A stretch of 64,000 bases of DNA from the NCBI GenBank assembly GCA_003989085.1, contig RXIV01000001.1:620001-684000 (forward strand). The letters are read 5' to 3'. The notes under the pieces are model-generated. The model was given only the letters and a program-made list of their open reading frames with translations, ran no database searches and was not told the origin of the DNA. Position 1 is the stretch's first letter. Every line of letters begins with the position of its first letter. Origin of the DNA: Candidatus Competibacteraceae bacterium. Lineage in GTDB: Bacteria; Pseudomonadota; Gammaproteobacteria; Competibacterales; Competibacteraceae. The position numbers and the translations under genes were made by a program. Of this stretch, positions 55,971 through 64,000 are shown in pieces.

Positions 55971-57074
55971 TCAGTCAGAGGAACGTGCCCGCCATACAGC
56001 CGGCGTCGTACCTGACCAGCGTCGGAATGCGCGGGTGAAGGCACTAGCGTCACTGTAGTCGAGGGTCACCGCGATCTGGCTCATGGACATCTGGCTGTCC
56101 TCCAGCAACTGGCGCGCAATTTCATAGCGGACTTCATTCACCAACTCATGGAAGGTGTAATTCTGTGCTTTCAACCGCCGATTCAAGGTGCGGCGATGCA
56201 TCGAGAAAAGTTGCGCTACTCGTTCCAAAGAACTTCGGTGAGTGATCAGCAGGGTTCGTAGTACAGAGCGCAATCGGCTGACCAGGTCGCGACTGTCCAG
56301 GTTTTCGAGTGTGGTGATCTGTTGTTCGATCTGCTCGCGCCGGATGGGATCTGCGCCCGCCACGGCGCAGTCGAGCCACTTCGCCGGGAACACTAGCGCC
56401 GTTCGCTCCCTGTCGAAGCGGAGCGGGGCTTGAAAGAACTGGCGGTAGGGTTTGGTATCGCTGGGCTGGCGATGAGAGAACAACACCTCGGTTGGGTACC
56501 AGGTTGGGCCGCACAGCGCCCGCAGGATATTGAAAGTGATGGCAATAGCGCCGTCGTAAATCTGGTTGGAGCCTTCCACCCCTTGTTGATAAATCAGGTA
56601 GCTCAGCACCGCTACGTCCGGTTCGACCGACAGGAGTGGCGCGGCGCCTCGATCGTGTATAGGCAGGTGGAGGATTATGCTGCGCAATGCCGAACCGACC
56701 TTGGGCATCTGTTGAGACAAGTGTCCAATAATACCCAGGCTGCTTGGCCCCGCCCTCTGTCCGATCAGTAGTCCGAAATGAGGGCATTGCGTTCGTGCCG
56801 CGCATCGTTTCATCAAGCGGCCCATGGCAACGAAGGAAATCATATTCTCGGGATCGTCGAGCAGCGCCATTTCAAGACCGGCACTGCGGATTACTTGAAC
56901 CGGATCGATGCCCCGTTCCCGCAGAATCTGGGGAATCTCGATGAGAGGACCGACCCGCAAATGGCCCTCATGCACTGGGTGTTTCTGTTGGGAGCTGTTC
57001 CTGTTACCAGGCGATGGTTTATGGCTGCTCATCCTCAAAAAAGTAGCAGAATACTGTCGCGATTTGTCAAGCAT
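55971..57074 (-). CDS. AraC-family regulator with N-terminal ligand-binding domain
   Basis: A 367-residue regulator. Residues about 45-230 form an Arabinose_bd-like sensor domain (RVGPLIEIPQILRERGID, FGLLIGQRAGPSSLGIIGHL); the C-terminal 100 residues are two helix-turn-helix motifs (ERVAQLFSMHRRTLNRRLKA and SQIAVTLDYSDASAFTRAFR). The ATG at 57074 has AGAGG upstream. It is divergent from the DUF2092 gene across 332 bp and probably controls the exported cluster to its right. That link is inference. Confidence 0.88.
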   Translation of the reverse strand: MLDKSRQYSATFLRMSSHKPSPGNRNSSQQKHPVHEGHLRVGPLIEIPQILRERGIDPVQVIRSAGLEMALLDDPENMISFVAMGRLMKRCAARTQCPHFGLLIGQRAGPSSLGIIGHLSQQMPKVGSALRSIILHLPIHDRGAAPLLSVEPDVAVLSYLIYQQGVEGSNQIYDGAIAITFNILRALCGPTWYPTEVLFSHRQPSDTKPYRQFFQAPLRFDRERTALVFPAKWLDCAVAGADPIRREQIEQQITTLENLDSRDLVSRLRSVLRTLLITHRSSLERVAQLFSMHRRTLNRRLKAQNYTFHELVNEVRYEIARQLLEDSQMSMSQIAVTLDYSDASAFTRAFRRWSGTTPAVWRARSSD

Positions 57075-57406
57075 GCAGACCTCTTCAAAGTGATAATTCC
57101 ACGTTGACTTAAAGACTCCTGATAGTTTGGCGTGGTAGATCCGGGTTCGGCTGGACTAGGCCCGTAGCGGGTAGCGCTGGTTAAATAGGCTATTTTTATG
57201 GCAGGCGATCTCTTAGTGCGAACCTGCGCTATAAGTCCCAAAAGCGGCTGATAGTCCCCGATAATGTGGGTATAGATGATCACAAGCAGTTAATTATTGA
57301 GCGCTATGGTTACAGAGAGATCCACTCTTAGCGCGTTAGCAAGCGGTCTTGATGACCCGCCGGCGTTCAGCTTTAACCACCCTTCAATAAAACCTGGAGA
57401 ACCAGC
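57075..57406. promoter_or_regulatory. Divergent intergenic region upstream of the AraC regulator
   Basis: 332 bp of control region between the AraC gene and DUF2092. I see no strong promoter and no certain operator. A 43-codon open stretch (57188-57330, ending KRLIVPDNVGIDDHKQ... TAG) could be the tail of a lost gene, but it has no start and no family match. Confidence 0.35.
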
Positions 57407-58213
57407 ATGCAGTTCAAAATCCGGCGAGCCACGGTCGCGCTCGCATTGTTTTCAGCATTGACGGTTGGCCCGACCATCGCCCAAGAGAAGGCTCCGGCGC
57501 CTACGCCAGCAACGCAGGCTGCCCCAACAGCGCCCCCCAAGGTCATGGAGCAGGGTGCGCTGGACCTGTTGAAGAAGATGAGCGCAAAACTGGCTTCTAC
57601 TCCGTCATTCCTGGTCCGCACCCGTAGTTCTAGCGAAGCGCCGGGTGGCACCGGGCAATTCTTGACCTTTTTCACCGAATCTGTAATCGCGGTGAAGCGC
57701 CCGAACAAGCTCAGCGCCGAGATTCGCGGCGATGCGCCGCCGTTCGATTTCTACTTCAACGGCGAAAAGATGACCGCCTACGAGCCGATCCACAAGCTCT
57801 ACGCCACGACGGACGCGCCCAAGACACTGGATGAATTGCCGTCGTTCGCGGCGAAAACGGCGGGCATTTTGCTGCCGTTTGAAGACGTGATCTACAGCGA
57901 TCCCTACACAACCCTGACCCAAGATATGACCAGCGCCTTCTACGCCGGCTTTTCCGTCATTCACGGTGTGCGTTGTGAGCATGTGGCCCTCGCCGCGCCG
58001 GGCATTGAAGGGCAAATCTGGATCGACGCCAAGACCGATCTGCCGTGCCTGATTGCCGGGACCTTACTTAACGTGCAAGGCGCTCCACGCTTCACGGTGG
58101 AATTCTACGACTGGAAGCTGAAGCCGGAACTGCCAGATAAGCTCTTTACCTTCGCTAAACCCAAAGGCGCTGAGCCGATGGATTTCCGCGCCCTGACCGG
58201 GGCGGGCCGATAA
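57407..58213 (+). CDS. Exported DUF2092 protein
   Basis: A 268-residue protein with a signal peptide (TVALALFSALTVGPTIAQ) and a Pro/Ala linker, then the DUF2092 fold (ALDLLKKMSAKLASTPSFLV, VIAVKRPNKLSAEIRGDAPP, CEHVALAAPGIEGQIWIDAK). It resembles lipoprotein-carrier folds such as LolA in strand pattern; its ligand is unknown. It heads a run of plus-strand exported genes: the Gly-rich protein, the 58848 protein, the LysM-sulfatase, the phosphatase and the LysM-DUF1254 protein. Confidence 0.85.
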   Translation: MQFKIRRATVALALFSALTVGPTIAQEKAPAPTPATQAAPTAPPKVMEQGALDLLKKMSAKLASTPSFLVRTRSSSEAPGGTGQFLTFFTESVIAVKRPNKLSAEIRGDAPPFDFYFNGEKMTAYEPIHKLYATTDAPKTLDELPSFAAKTAGILLPFEDVIYSDPYTTLTQDMTSAFYAGFSVIHGVRCEHVALAAPGIEGQIWIDAKTDLPCLIAGTLLNVQGAPRFTVEFYDWKLKPELPDKLFTFAKPKGAEPMDFRALTGAGR

Positions 58214-58233
58214 CAGCTTTGGAGGCAACACCC

Positions 58234-58800
58234 ATGCAAAAACGTCTACTTGTTGTTCTCGCGGTCGCGGGGTTGTCGATCCTGCCGGTGCAGGCCAATG
58301 CCTGGCGTGGTGGTGGCTTTCATGCCGGGGCGGGTGGTTTCACCTCCTGGCATCACGCCGGTTATGGCGGCGGCGGCTTTGGCGGCGCGTATCACGCCGG
58401 TTATGGCGGGGTGACTCACGTGGGCTACGGCGGCGTCACCCATGTCGGTTATGGCGGCGCCTATCACGCCGGTTACGGCGGCGGCGCCTACTATCACCCG
58501 GCGTATGCGGCCGGCGGTTGTTGGGGTTGCGGCGCTGGGGCGGTTGCGGCGGCTGGCGTGGTCGGGCTGGCGGCTGGTGCGGCTATTGGTTCGGCGGCAA
58601 GCAGTCCGACGGTAGTGGTGCAACAGCCAGTGTATGTCGCTAGCCCTGCCATCGGCTCCGAGGTTTTCGCATTGCCCAGTGGTGGTTGCAGCAGCGTGAA
58701 TGCCAATGGCATCCATTACTACAACTGTGGCAGCGGCTACTACCAGCCGCATTTCGGCAGTAACGGTGTGTATTACACCGTTGTTCCTTCCCCGTTTTGA
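58234..58800 (+). CDS. Gly/His/Tyr-rich exported repeat protein
   Basis: A 188-residue protein with a signal peptide (LVVLAVAGLSILPVQANA). Residues 25-90 are repeats of the type YHAGYGG/THVGYGG, rich in His and Tyr; then a hydrophobic Ala/Gly stretch (VAAAGVVGLAAGAAIGSAAS) and a conserved-looking tail (PSGGCSSVNANGIHYYNCGS). Such proteins can bind metal or form surface films; here function is unknown. The ATG at 58234 has GGAGG upstream. The gene starts 20 bp after DUF2092. Confidence 0.75.
   Translation: MQKRLLVVLAVAGLSILPVQANAWRGGGFHAGAGGFTSWHHAGYGGGGFGGAYHAGYGGVTHVGYGGVTHVGYGGAYHAGYGGGAYYHPAYAAGGCWGCGAGAVAAAGVVGLAAGAAIGSAASSPTVVVQQPVYVASPAIGSEVFALPSGGCSSVNANGIHYYNCGSGYYQPHFGSNGVYYTVVPSPF
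58330..58495 (+). repeat. Tandem coding repeat GGYGG units
   Basis: Repeated units encoding HAGYGG and HVGYGG, 18-21 bp each, in the gene above. Two consecutive units (GVTHVGYG) are nearly identical at base level. Confidence 0.7.
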
Positions 58801-58847
58801 TCCCCGTCTCAATGACCAACCACCCTGAATCTTACGAGGAGAGCAGC

Positions 58848-59480
58848 ATGAAGAAAGTAATGACGCTGACCGTTCTGACCGTTGCCAGCTTGCTGGCGAC
58901 GACGGCGATGGCGCAGGACAAGGTTCCGGCTACCGCCTCGACCATGGCGGCGATTGCCGACGCCATGAGCGCCCGCGAAAAAATGACGGCCGTGGGCGTC
59001 GTGCAGTCGGTGGATCTGAAGAGCCGGTTGCTTAGCATCAAGAATGAAGACGGCAAGATTTTCACCATCCATGCCGGGCCGGACGTGCGGAACCTGGCGC
59101 AAATCGGCCCCGGTTCGGTCGTCAAGGTGGAGTATCACGAAGCGCTGGCCCTGTCGCTCGATAAAGCCCGGAGCGGCGGCATCAATGTGCGGGAAGATGC
59201 CGTGAGCGCCGGACGCACCGTTGCGGGCGCTTTGCCGGGGGCGACGATTGAGGACAGCGTGAAAATGCTGGGTACGATTCTCGCCATCGACAAGGCCAAA
59301 CGCACGGTGTTGATCCAGGGCGCGATCCACCATGTGCGCTTGCAGATACCCGCCAACATGGATCTCAAGGATTTGAAGGTGGGTGATCAGGTGGTGGCGC
59401 ATTACGTTCAGGAACTGGGCGTAGCCATCGGGCCAGCGCCCGCTCCCAGTCTGAACCTGCCGAAAGTCGGTAACGAGTAG
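58848..59480 (+). CDS. Exported protein of unknown function
   Basis: A 210-residue protein with a signal peptide (VMTLTVLTVASLLATTAMAQ). Two related beta segments are visible: VGVVQSVDLKSRLLSIKNED with a following GKIFTIHAGPDVRNL, and ILAIDKAKRTVLIQGAIHHV with VGDQVVAHYVQELGV, giving an internal duplication of an OB-like fold. No family recognised. ACGAGGAGAG supports the ATG at 58848. It precedes the LysM-sulfatase by 111 bp. Confidence 0.75.
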   Translation: MKKVMTLTVLTVASLLATTAMAQDKVPATASTMAAIADAMSAREKMTAVGVVQSVDLKSRLLSIKNEDGKIFTIHAGPDVRNLAQIGPGSVVKVEYHEALALSLDKARSGGINVREDAVSAGRTVAGALPGATIEDSVKMLGTILAIDKAKRTVLIQGAIHHVRLQIPANMDLKDLKVGDQVVAHYVQELGVAIGPAPAPSLNLPKVGNE

Positions 59481-59591
59481 ACTTTTTGCCAAGCTCGGAT
59501 TGCCGGGTTTGGCATAGCCTGATAGCAAAACCATCCGACCCACTGGAACCGACCTGTCCCTGCTGGAGGAGATTCGCATGAGGAAACTCGC

Positions 59592-62366
59592 ATGAAGATA
59601 CTTTCGCTGACCCTGGTTATCCTTTGCTTTGCCGCGAGTAGCATCGCCCAAGCGGCTGACCAAGGGCCACACCGTTATGCCGAAGGCGCATTTGATGCCG
59701 CCACCGGTACCTATGTGGTTGTCAAGGGCGACGATCTGGACGCGATTGCCGAACGCTTTGGCGTCGCTGTAGCCGCACTGAAGGAGCAGAACAAACTCAG
59801 TTCGAACGAGATTGAGATTGGCCAGCAGCTGGCTGTTCCGGCGGGAACATCGGGCGATACCAAGGTGGAGGTCACCGGCGTTCTTGGCTCACCGAGCGCC
59901 ACCACCACGATCAGCGGCGCACAACTCCCCGCGCCACAGCCGAAATTCGGCGGCGTAATCAAGGACGACGCGCTGCAATCCAAGCAGTGGTGGGCGCCGC
60001 GCGTCGTGCCGCCCAAGGGTGCGCCCAACATCCTGCTGATCTTGACCGACGATGCCGGCTTTGCCGTTCCGAGTACCTTCGGCGGCGTGATCCCCACGCC
60101 GACCATGGACCGCATCGCTGCGAACGGTCTGCGCTACAACCGGATGTTCTCCACCTCGCTGTGCTCACCGACCCGCGCGGCGCTGATCACCGGGCGCAAC
60201 CACCACTCGGTGGGCTTCGGTGTGATCGCCGAGCAGGCTACCGGATTCCCCGGTTACAACAGCGTCATCGGCGTGGACAATGCGACCATCGGCCGCATCC
60301 TGCGCGACAACGGTTATGCGACATCGTGGTTTGGCAAGGACCACAATACGCCGACCTACGAGGCCAGCCAGGCCGGGCCGTTCACCCAGTGGCCGACCGG
60401 CATGGGCTTCGACTACTTCTACGGTTTTGTCGGCGGCGACGCGAACCAGTGGGAACCGAACCTGTTTCGCAACACCACGCAGATCTATCCGTGGATTGGT
60501 CACGAGGGCACTCTGAAGATGGATCGATCCGATCCGAAAGCGAATATCTGGCCAGTCACCGGAAAAGAGAGTTCCTGGAATCTGATCACTGCAATGGCGG
60601 ATGACGCCATTGCCTGGATGGACCGGATCCACCAGACCGACCCCAGCCAGCCGATCTTCCTCCACTACTGCCCCGGTGCCACGCACGCGCCGCACCACCC
60701 GACCAAGGAGTGGGTGGACAAGATCCACGCCATGCACCTGTTCGACGATGGCTACGAGAAGCTGCGCGAGCGAATCTTCGAGAATCAGCAGAAGCTCGGC
60801 GTGATTCCCAAGGGTTTGAAGCTCACACCCTGGCCCAACGACGTCCTGACGCCTTGGGACAAGCTGAGTGACGAGGAGAAAAAGCTCTACATCCGCCAGG
60901 TTGAGGTCTTCGCCGCCTATGTGGCTTACAACGACTACGAGATCGGCCGGGTGATTCAGCACTTCGAGGATCTCGGCAAGCTCGACAACACGCTGATCAT
61001 CTACCAGAACGGTGACAACGGCACCAGCGCCGAAGGCGGGCCGGAAGGCACGTTCAGCGAGGTCGCGTTCTTCAACGGCGTGCGGCCGCCGGTGGACGTG
61101 CAGATGAAATTCTACGAAGCCTGGGGCACCGAACTGGCCTACAACCACATGTCGGCGGGCTGGTCCTGGGCCTTTGATACGCCCTTCGACTGGTTCAAGC
61201 AGAACGCGTCCCGGTTCGGTGGCACCAACCAGAACATGGTGATTCAGTGGCCGGCGCGCATCAAGGACAAGGGCAGCCTGCGCGAACAGTTCATGCATGT
61301 GATCGACCATGTGCCCACGATTCTGGAGGCCACCGGCATCAAGGCGCCCGAAGTGGTGGATGGCATCAAGCAGAAACCCATCGAGGGCACGAGCTATGCC
61401 TACACCTTCGACAAGGCCAACGCCAAAGCGCCTTCCAAGCATACGACCCAGTATTTCGAGATGATGGGCCAGTGGGCTCTCTACCACGACGGCTGGCTGC
61501 TGAGCACCAAGGTTGACCGCACGCCGTGGGATGCCTTCTCACCGGCCAACCCGGACCCGCTCAACAACCAGGTCTTCCAGCTCTATGACCTGAGCACCAG
61601 TTGGAACCAGTCTGAAGACATCGCCGCGCAGCACCCGGACAAGGTCAAGGAAATGCGGGCGATGTTCCTGGAGGAGGCGAAGAAGTATCAGGTCTTGCCA
61701 CTGGATGCGTCGGTGGGCGCCCGGGTAGCATCCGCACGTCCGAGCCTTACGTCCGGTCGCGACGAGTATGTTTACACGCAGCCCATGACCGGTCTGCCGC
61801 AGGGCGATGCGCCCTATCTGCTTGATACCTCCTACACCATCACTGCAGACATCACCGTTCCTGACGGCGGTGCCGAGGGCATGATCGTGACTTCCGGCGG
61901 GCGTTTTGCCGGCTTCGGCATGTACCTGCTCAAGGGTAAGCCGGTGTTCCTGTGGAACCTGCTCGATCTGGAGCGCGTGAAGTGGGAGGGTCCGGACGCG
62001 CTCACGCCCGGTCAGCACACCATCGAGTTCGATTCCAAGTATGACGGGCTGGGTGTGGGCACGATGGCGTACAACAACTTCTCGGGTATCGGTCGGCCCG
62101 CGGACACCACCTTCAAGGTCGATGGCAAGGTGGTCGCGACCAAGAAGATGGAGAGAACGATTCCCATCATCCTGCAATGGGATGAGAGCTTCGACATTGG
62201 CTCCGACACGATCACCGGCGTGAATGATGCGGACTACAAGCCGCCATTCCCGCTGACCGCCAAGCTCAACAAGCTGACGATCAAGGTAGACCGTCCGCAG
62301 TTGTCGGCAGCGGACATCAAGAAGTTCGAGGAGGCCTTGAAGAAAGTCGAATCTGGCCGCGAGTAA
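59592..62366 (+). CDS. LysM domain-arylsulfatase fusion
   Basis: A 924-residue exported enzyme: signal peptide (LTLVILCFAASSIAQA), a LysM domain at residues about 37-84 (YVVVKGDDLDAIAERFG...NKLSSNEIEIGQQLAVPA), a 50-residue linker and a type I sulfatase. The active Cys that becomes formylglycine is in LCSPTRAALITGR (about residue 190). Metal ligands are in ILTDDAGF and YQNGDNGTSAEGG. The last 200 residues are a beta-rich domain with no family name I recall. The LysM module should bind peptidoglycan or another GlcNAc polymer and hold the enzyme at the wall. It needs a formylglycine-generating enzyme; none is in the window. Confidence 0.9.
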   Translation: MKILSLTLVILCFAASSIAQAADQGPHRYAEGAFDAATGTYVVVKGDDLDAIAERFGVAVAALKEQNKLSSNEIEIGQQLAVPAGTSGDTKVEVTGVLGSPSATTTISGAQLPAPQPKFGGVIKDDALQSKQWWAPRVVPPKGAPNILLILTDDAGFAVPSTFGGVIPTPTMDRIAANGLRYNRMFSTSLCSPTRAALITGRNHHSVGFGVIAEQATGFPGYNSVIGVDNATIGRILRDNGYATSWFGKDHNTPTYEASQAGPFTQWPTGMGFDYFYGFVGGDANQWEPNLFRNTTQIYPWIGHEGTLKMDRSDPKANIWPVTGKESSWNLITAMADDAIAWMDRIHQTDPSQPIFLHYCPGATHAPHHPTKEWVDKIHAMHLFDDGYEKLRERIFENQQKLGVIPKGLKLTPWPNDVLTPWDKLSDEEKKLYIRQVEVFAAYVAYNDYEIGRVIQHFEDLGKLDNTLIIYQNGDNGTSAEGGPEGTFSEVAFFNGVRPPVDVQMKFYEAWGTELAYNHMSAGWSWAFDTPFDWFKQNASRFGGTNQNMVIQWPARIKDKGSLREQFMHVIDHVPTILEATGIKAPEVVDGIKQKPIEGTSYAYTFDKANAKAPSKHTTQYFEMMGQWALYHDGWLLSTKVDRTPWDAFSPANPDPLNNQVFQLYDLSTSWNQSEDIAAQHPDKVKEMRAMFLEEAKKYQVLPLDASVGARVASARPSLTSGRDEYVYTQPMTGLPQGDAPYLLDTSYTITADITVPDGGAEGMIVTSGGRFAGFGMYLLKGKPVFLWNLLDLERVKWEGPDALTPGQHTIEFDSKYDGLGVGTMAYNNFSGIGRPADTTFKVDGKVVATKKMERTIPIILQWDESFDIGSDTITGVNDADYKPPFPLTAKLNKLTIKVDRPQLSAADIKKFEEALKKVESGRE

Positions 62367-62385
62367 TCCGCATTTCGGTTGTGAA

Positions 62386-62423
62386 CCACTCGGGCCGCTT
62401 CCGAAAGGGCGCGGCCCGAGTGG
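62386..62423 (+). terminator. Long hairpin between the sulfatase and phosphatase genes
   Basis: CCACTCGGGCCGC and GCGGCCCGAGTGG form a perfect 13-bp stem around a 12-nt loop, followed by TGGTTTGG. It lies 19 bp past the sulfatase stop and 17 bp before the next ATG. A short T-run makes it a weak terminator or a processing site. Confidence 0.55.
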
Positions 62424-62440
62424 TGGTTTGGAGAGACTCA

Positions 62441-63358
62441 ATGAGTAAACAACTTCCCACTTTCACAGGCGTCATGGCGGCTTGCACCCTGTCCTTGATG
62501 CTGTGCTCTAGCAATTCCGCAGTGGCCGAGACCGATGGACCGCCTAATCTTGCACCGGGCCAAAGTCTGGGTATCGCGCTGGATATCCCACCTGTGCCCA
62601 ACCTGCGTGACGTGGGCGGCTACAAGACCCGCGACGGCGCAGCCATCGTCCGGGGGCTTGCTTACCGTTCCGATACCTTTCACCCGATGACCGCCGAAGA
62701 CGACAGGAAGCTGAAGGCTCTGCGGCTGAAGAATGACTATGACCTTCGTACCGCGGCTGAAGCCAAGGCCGAGCCCGACCAGATGCCGCCTGGGGTCAAG
62801 TACCACCTACTGAATGTGCTCGCCGACGCCAAGTCTTCGGCACCGGCAGAGCTTGAAAAGCTATTACGCGAGCCGAAGAAGGCTAACGCAGCGCTCGGCG
62901 ACGGGAAAATCGAGGCGCTTTTCATGGAAGGTTATCGCGAGTTCATTTCGCTGCCGAGCGCAAGGCAGTCCTACCGCACCTTATTTCTATCGCTGGCGGA
63001 CCGGAAAAAGCTGCCGGCGGTTTTCCATTGCACGACCGGGAAGGATCGTACAGGGTGGGCCGCCGCCGCCTTGCTCACGTTACTTGGCGTGCCACCGGAA
63101 ACTGTCATGGAGGATTATATGCGCACCAACGAATACACCCTCCCGCAGTTCAAACGGACGATCGATGAATTTGTCGAGGCTGGTGGCGACCGCGACATCG
63201 CTGTCGCGGTCTTTGGAGTGAAACCAGAGTATCTGGAAGCCTCTTTTGACGAGATGCGGAAGCAATACGGATCGATCGAAAGATACTTCTCCGATGGCCT
63301 GGACATTGATGTCGCCCGACAGCAGGTCCTCCGAGATCTGTTTCTTGGCGAGAAGTAG
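62441..63358 (+). CDS. Exported tyrosine-phosphatase-like enzyme
   Basis: A 305-residue protein with a signal peptide (VMAACTLSLMLCSSNSAVA). The N-terminal motif PNLRDVGGYKTRDGA and the signature HCTTGKDRTGWAAA (CX5R, Cys about 197) are those of the Y_phosphatase3/IphP family. Such secreted phosphatases act on phosphotyrosine, phospho-sugars or phosphoinositides; the substrate here is unknown. GGAGAG precedes the ATG at 62441; the longer frame crosses the hairpin and is rejected. Confidence 0.9.
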   Translation: MSKQLPTFTGVMAACTLSLMLCSSNSAVAETDGPPNLAPGQSLGIALDIPPVPNLRDVGGYKTRDGAAIVRGLAYRSDTFHPMTAEDDRKLKALRLKNDYDLRTAAEAKAEPDQMPPGVKYHLLNVLADAKSSAPAELEKLLREPKKANAALGDGKIEALFMEGYREFISLPSARQSYRTLFLSLADRKKLPAVFHCTTGKDRTGWAAAALLTLLGVPPETVMEDYMRTNEYTLPQFKRTIDEFVEAGGDRDIAVAVFGVKPEYLEASFDEMRKQYGSIERYFSDGLDIDVARQQVLRDLFLGEK

Positions 63359-63442
63359 CGCAAGAGCTCTTCGTCTGCCTCGGTGACAGGGTAGACGGGA
63401 AATTTTTAGCGGTATTGACAGCAAACGAGGTAAACAAGAGAT

Positions 63443-64000
63443 ATGAATCCATCCAGCAGGTACCGACTGACAAAACGGATAGGGCTTACAGCGCTGGTCC
63501 TGTTTTTGAGCTTTGGTCTGGGCGCGGTTTACGCCCTTGGTGTCGGCACTGTGGTAGATACCGGTTCCCGCGAACATGCGCGAGGTGAGTACGACACGGT
63601 GACCGCCACCTACGTCGTAGTCGAAGGCGATGACTTGATCGCGATCAGCGAGCGCTTCACGATCCCTGTGGACGCGCTGAAGGCACACAACAAGCTCGCT
63701 TCGGACAAGATCGAGATCGGCCAGAAGCTGGCCCTTCCTGCCGCGGCGCCGGATTCGGCGGCAACGGTCCAGTACAAGATGACCACGCCGATTGCACCGG
63801 GCGTCGCCATACCCGACACACTTGAGACCTCGATCGGCACGCTGCACTCGAACGACGGCTTTCCGAACCCCGGCACCATTGAGAAAATCTACGACAATCT
63901 GGATCGGTCGCGCGCGCTCCAGGCCTATCTCCTCGGCCTGCCGATCGTCAACCAGGCCAGCATGCGCGACTCGCTGCGCAAGTTCGGGCCGGACAACCAG
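63443..64000 (+). CDS. LysM-DUF1254 protein, 3' end outside the window
   Basis: The first 186 residues: an N-terminal membrane helix or signal (LTALVLFLSFGLGAVYALGV), a LysM domain at residues about 52-98 (YVVVEGDDLIAISERFT...NKLASDKIEIGQKLALPA), a Pro/Thr linker and the start of a DUF1254 domain (KIYDNLDRSRALQAYLLGLP, MRDSLRKFGPDNQ). The LysM module is about two-thirds identical by eye to that of the sulfatase 3.8 kb upstream. The frame is open to base 64000. Confidence 0.88.
   Translation, partial: MNPSSRYRLTKRIGLTALVLFLSFGLGAVYALGVGTVVDTGSREHARGEYDTVTATYVVVEGDDLIAISERFTIPVDALKAHNKLASDKIEIGQKLALPAAAPDSAATVQYKMTTPIAPGVAIPDTLETSIGTLHSNDGFPNPGTIEKIYDNLDRSRALQAYLLGLPIVNQASMRDSLRKFGPDNQ

Noticed and set aside
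57188..57330. Open stretch ending KRLIVPDNVGIDDHKQ and a stop
   Set aside because: Looks somewhat protein-like but is only 43 codons, has no start and matched nothing I recognise.
58330..58495. Regular short repeats, considered as a CRISPR or VNTR
   Set aside because: The repeats are in frame within a secreted protein gene, lack unique spacers and vary in length as codons; no cas gene is near.
60165..61487. A 440-codon open frame opposite the arylsulfatase
   Set aside because: Same reason: mirror of third-codon-position GC in a real gene.

Overview
The window is a chromosomal segment of a GC-rich gammaproteobacterium. The evidence is gammaproteobacterial gene order: yceD-rpmF-plsX-fabH-fabG-acpP-fabF-mltG-tmk-holB-pilZ-tatD, mnmA-hflD, and rnr-rlmB. 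A phasin and a full GlgE-type glycogen locus point to a carbon-storing environmental bacterium. A Competibacteraceae-like, glycogen-accumulating lineage would fit, but that is inference from gene content and not from any search.

Layout. 1-1.3 kb: end of a glycosyltransferase, a collapsed acyltransferase remnant and a small conserved ORF. 1.3-11.2 kb (minus strand): one long fatty-acid, cell-wall and replication operon, driven by a strong promoter at 11173-11201 whose transcript appears nearly leaderless; fabD and pabC are missing from their usual places. 11.3-14.4 kb: maf/yceF, an ABCB-type exporter and a cytochrome c. 14.6-15.3 kb: tRNA-Arg(CCG) next to the wreck of an integrase cut by a decayed IS1-like transposase. 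15.4-24.5 kb (minus): glgE, treS-maltokinase, glgC, glgX, turning trehalose and glucose-1-phosphate into or out of alpha-glucan. 24.7-26.6 kb: dapD-dapE. 26.9-28.2 kb: a small papain-like peptidase and a TauE/SafE permease.

28.2-32.7 kb is the most unusual part: an array of integron gene cassettes separated by attC sites with no integron integrase in the window (a CALIN-type cluster). Cargo is an AlbA_2/Schlafen-like protein, a HicAB module whose hicA is fused and partly duplicated, an HNH nuclease broken by an in-frame TGA, and a HigBA toxin-antitoxin pair. A 65-bp direct repeat brackets the array. The cargo looks like defence and stability genes, and the HNH cassette is visibly AT-richer than the chromosome.

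32.7-48.8 kb returns to core chromosome: a GGDEF protein, an alpha/beta hydrolase, parE, phasin, mnmA, hflD, parC, a sulfatase-fold membrane enzyme, rlmB, rnr, tRNA-Leu(CAG) and tRNA-Ser(UGA). From 49 kb to the right edge nearly everything is exported or membrane-bound: two tiny secreted proteins, a DUF4239 protein, a lipoprotein, DUF1254 proteins, a MetA-type outer-membrane protein, a patatin-like lipoprotein, an AraC regulator, a DUF2092 protein, a Gly/His/Tyr repeat protein, a LysM-arylsulfatase, a tyrosine-phosphatase-like enzyme and a LysM-DUF1254 protein cut by the window end. The two LysM modules are near-duplicates, suggesting a set of enzymes kept at the same envelope site.
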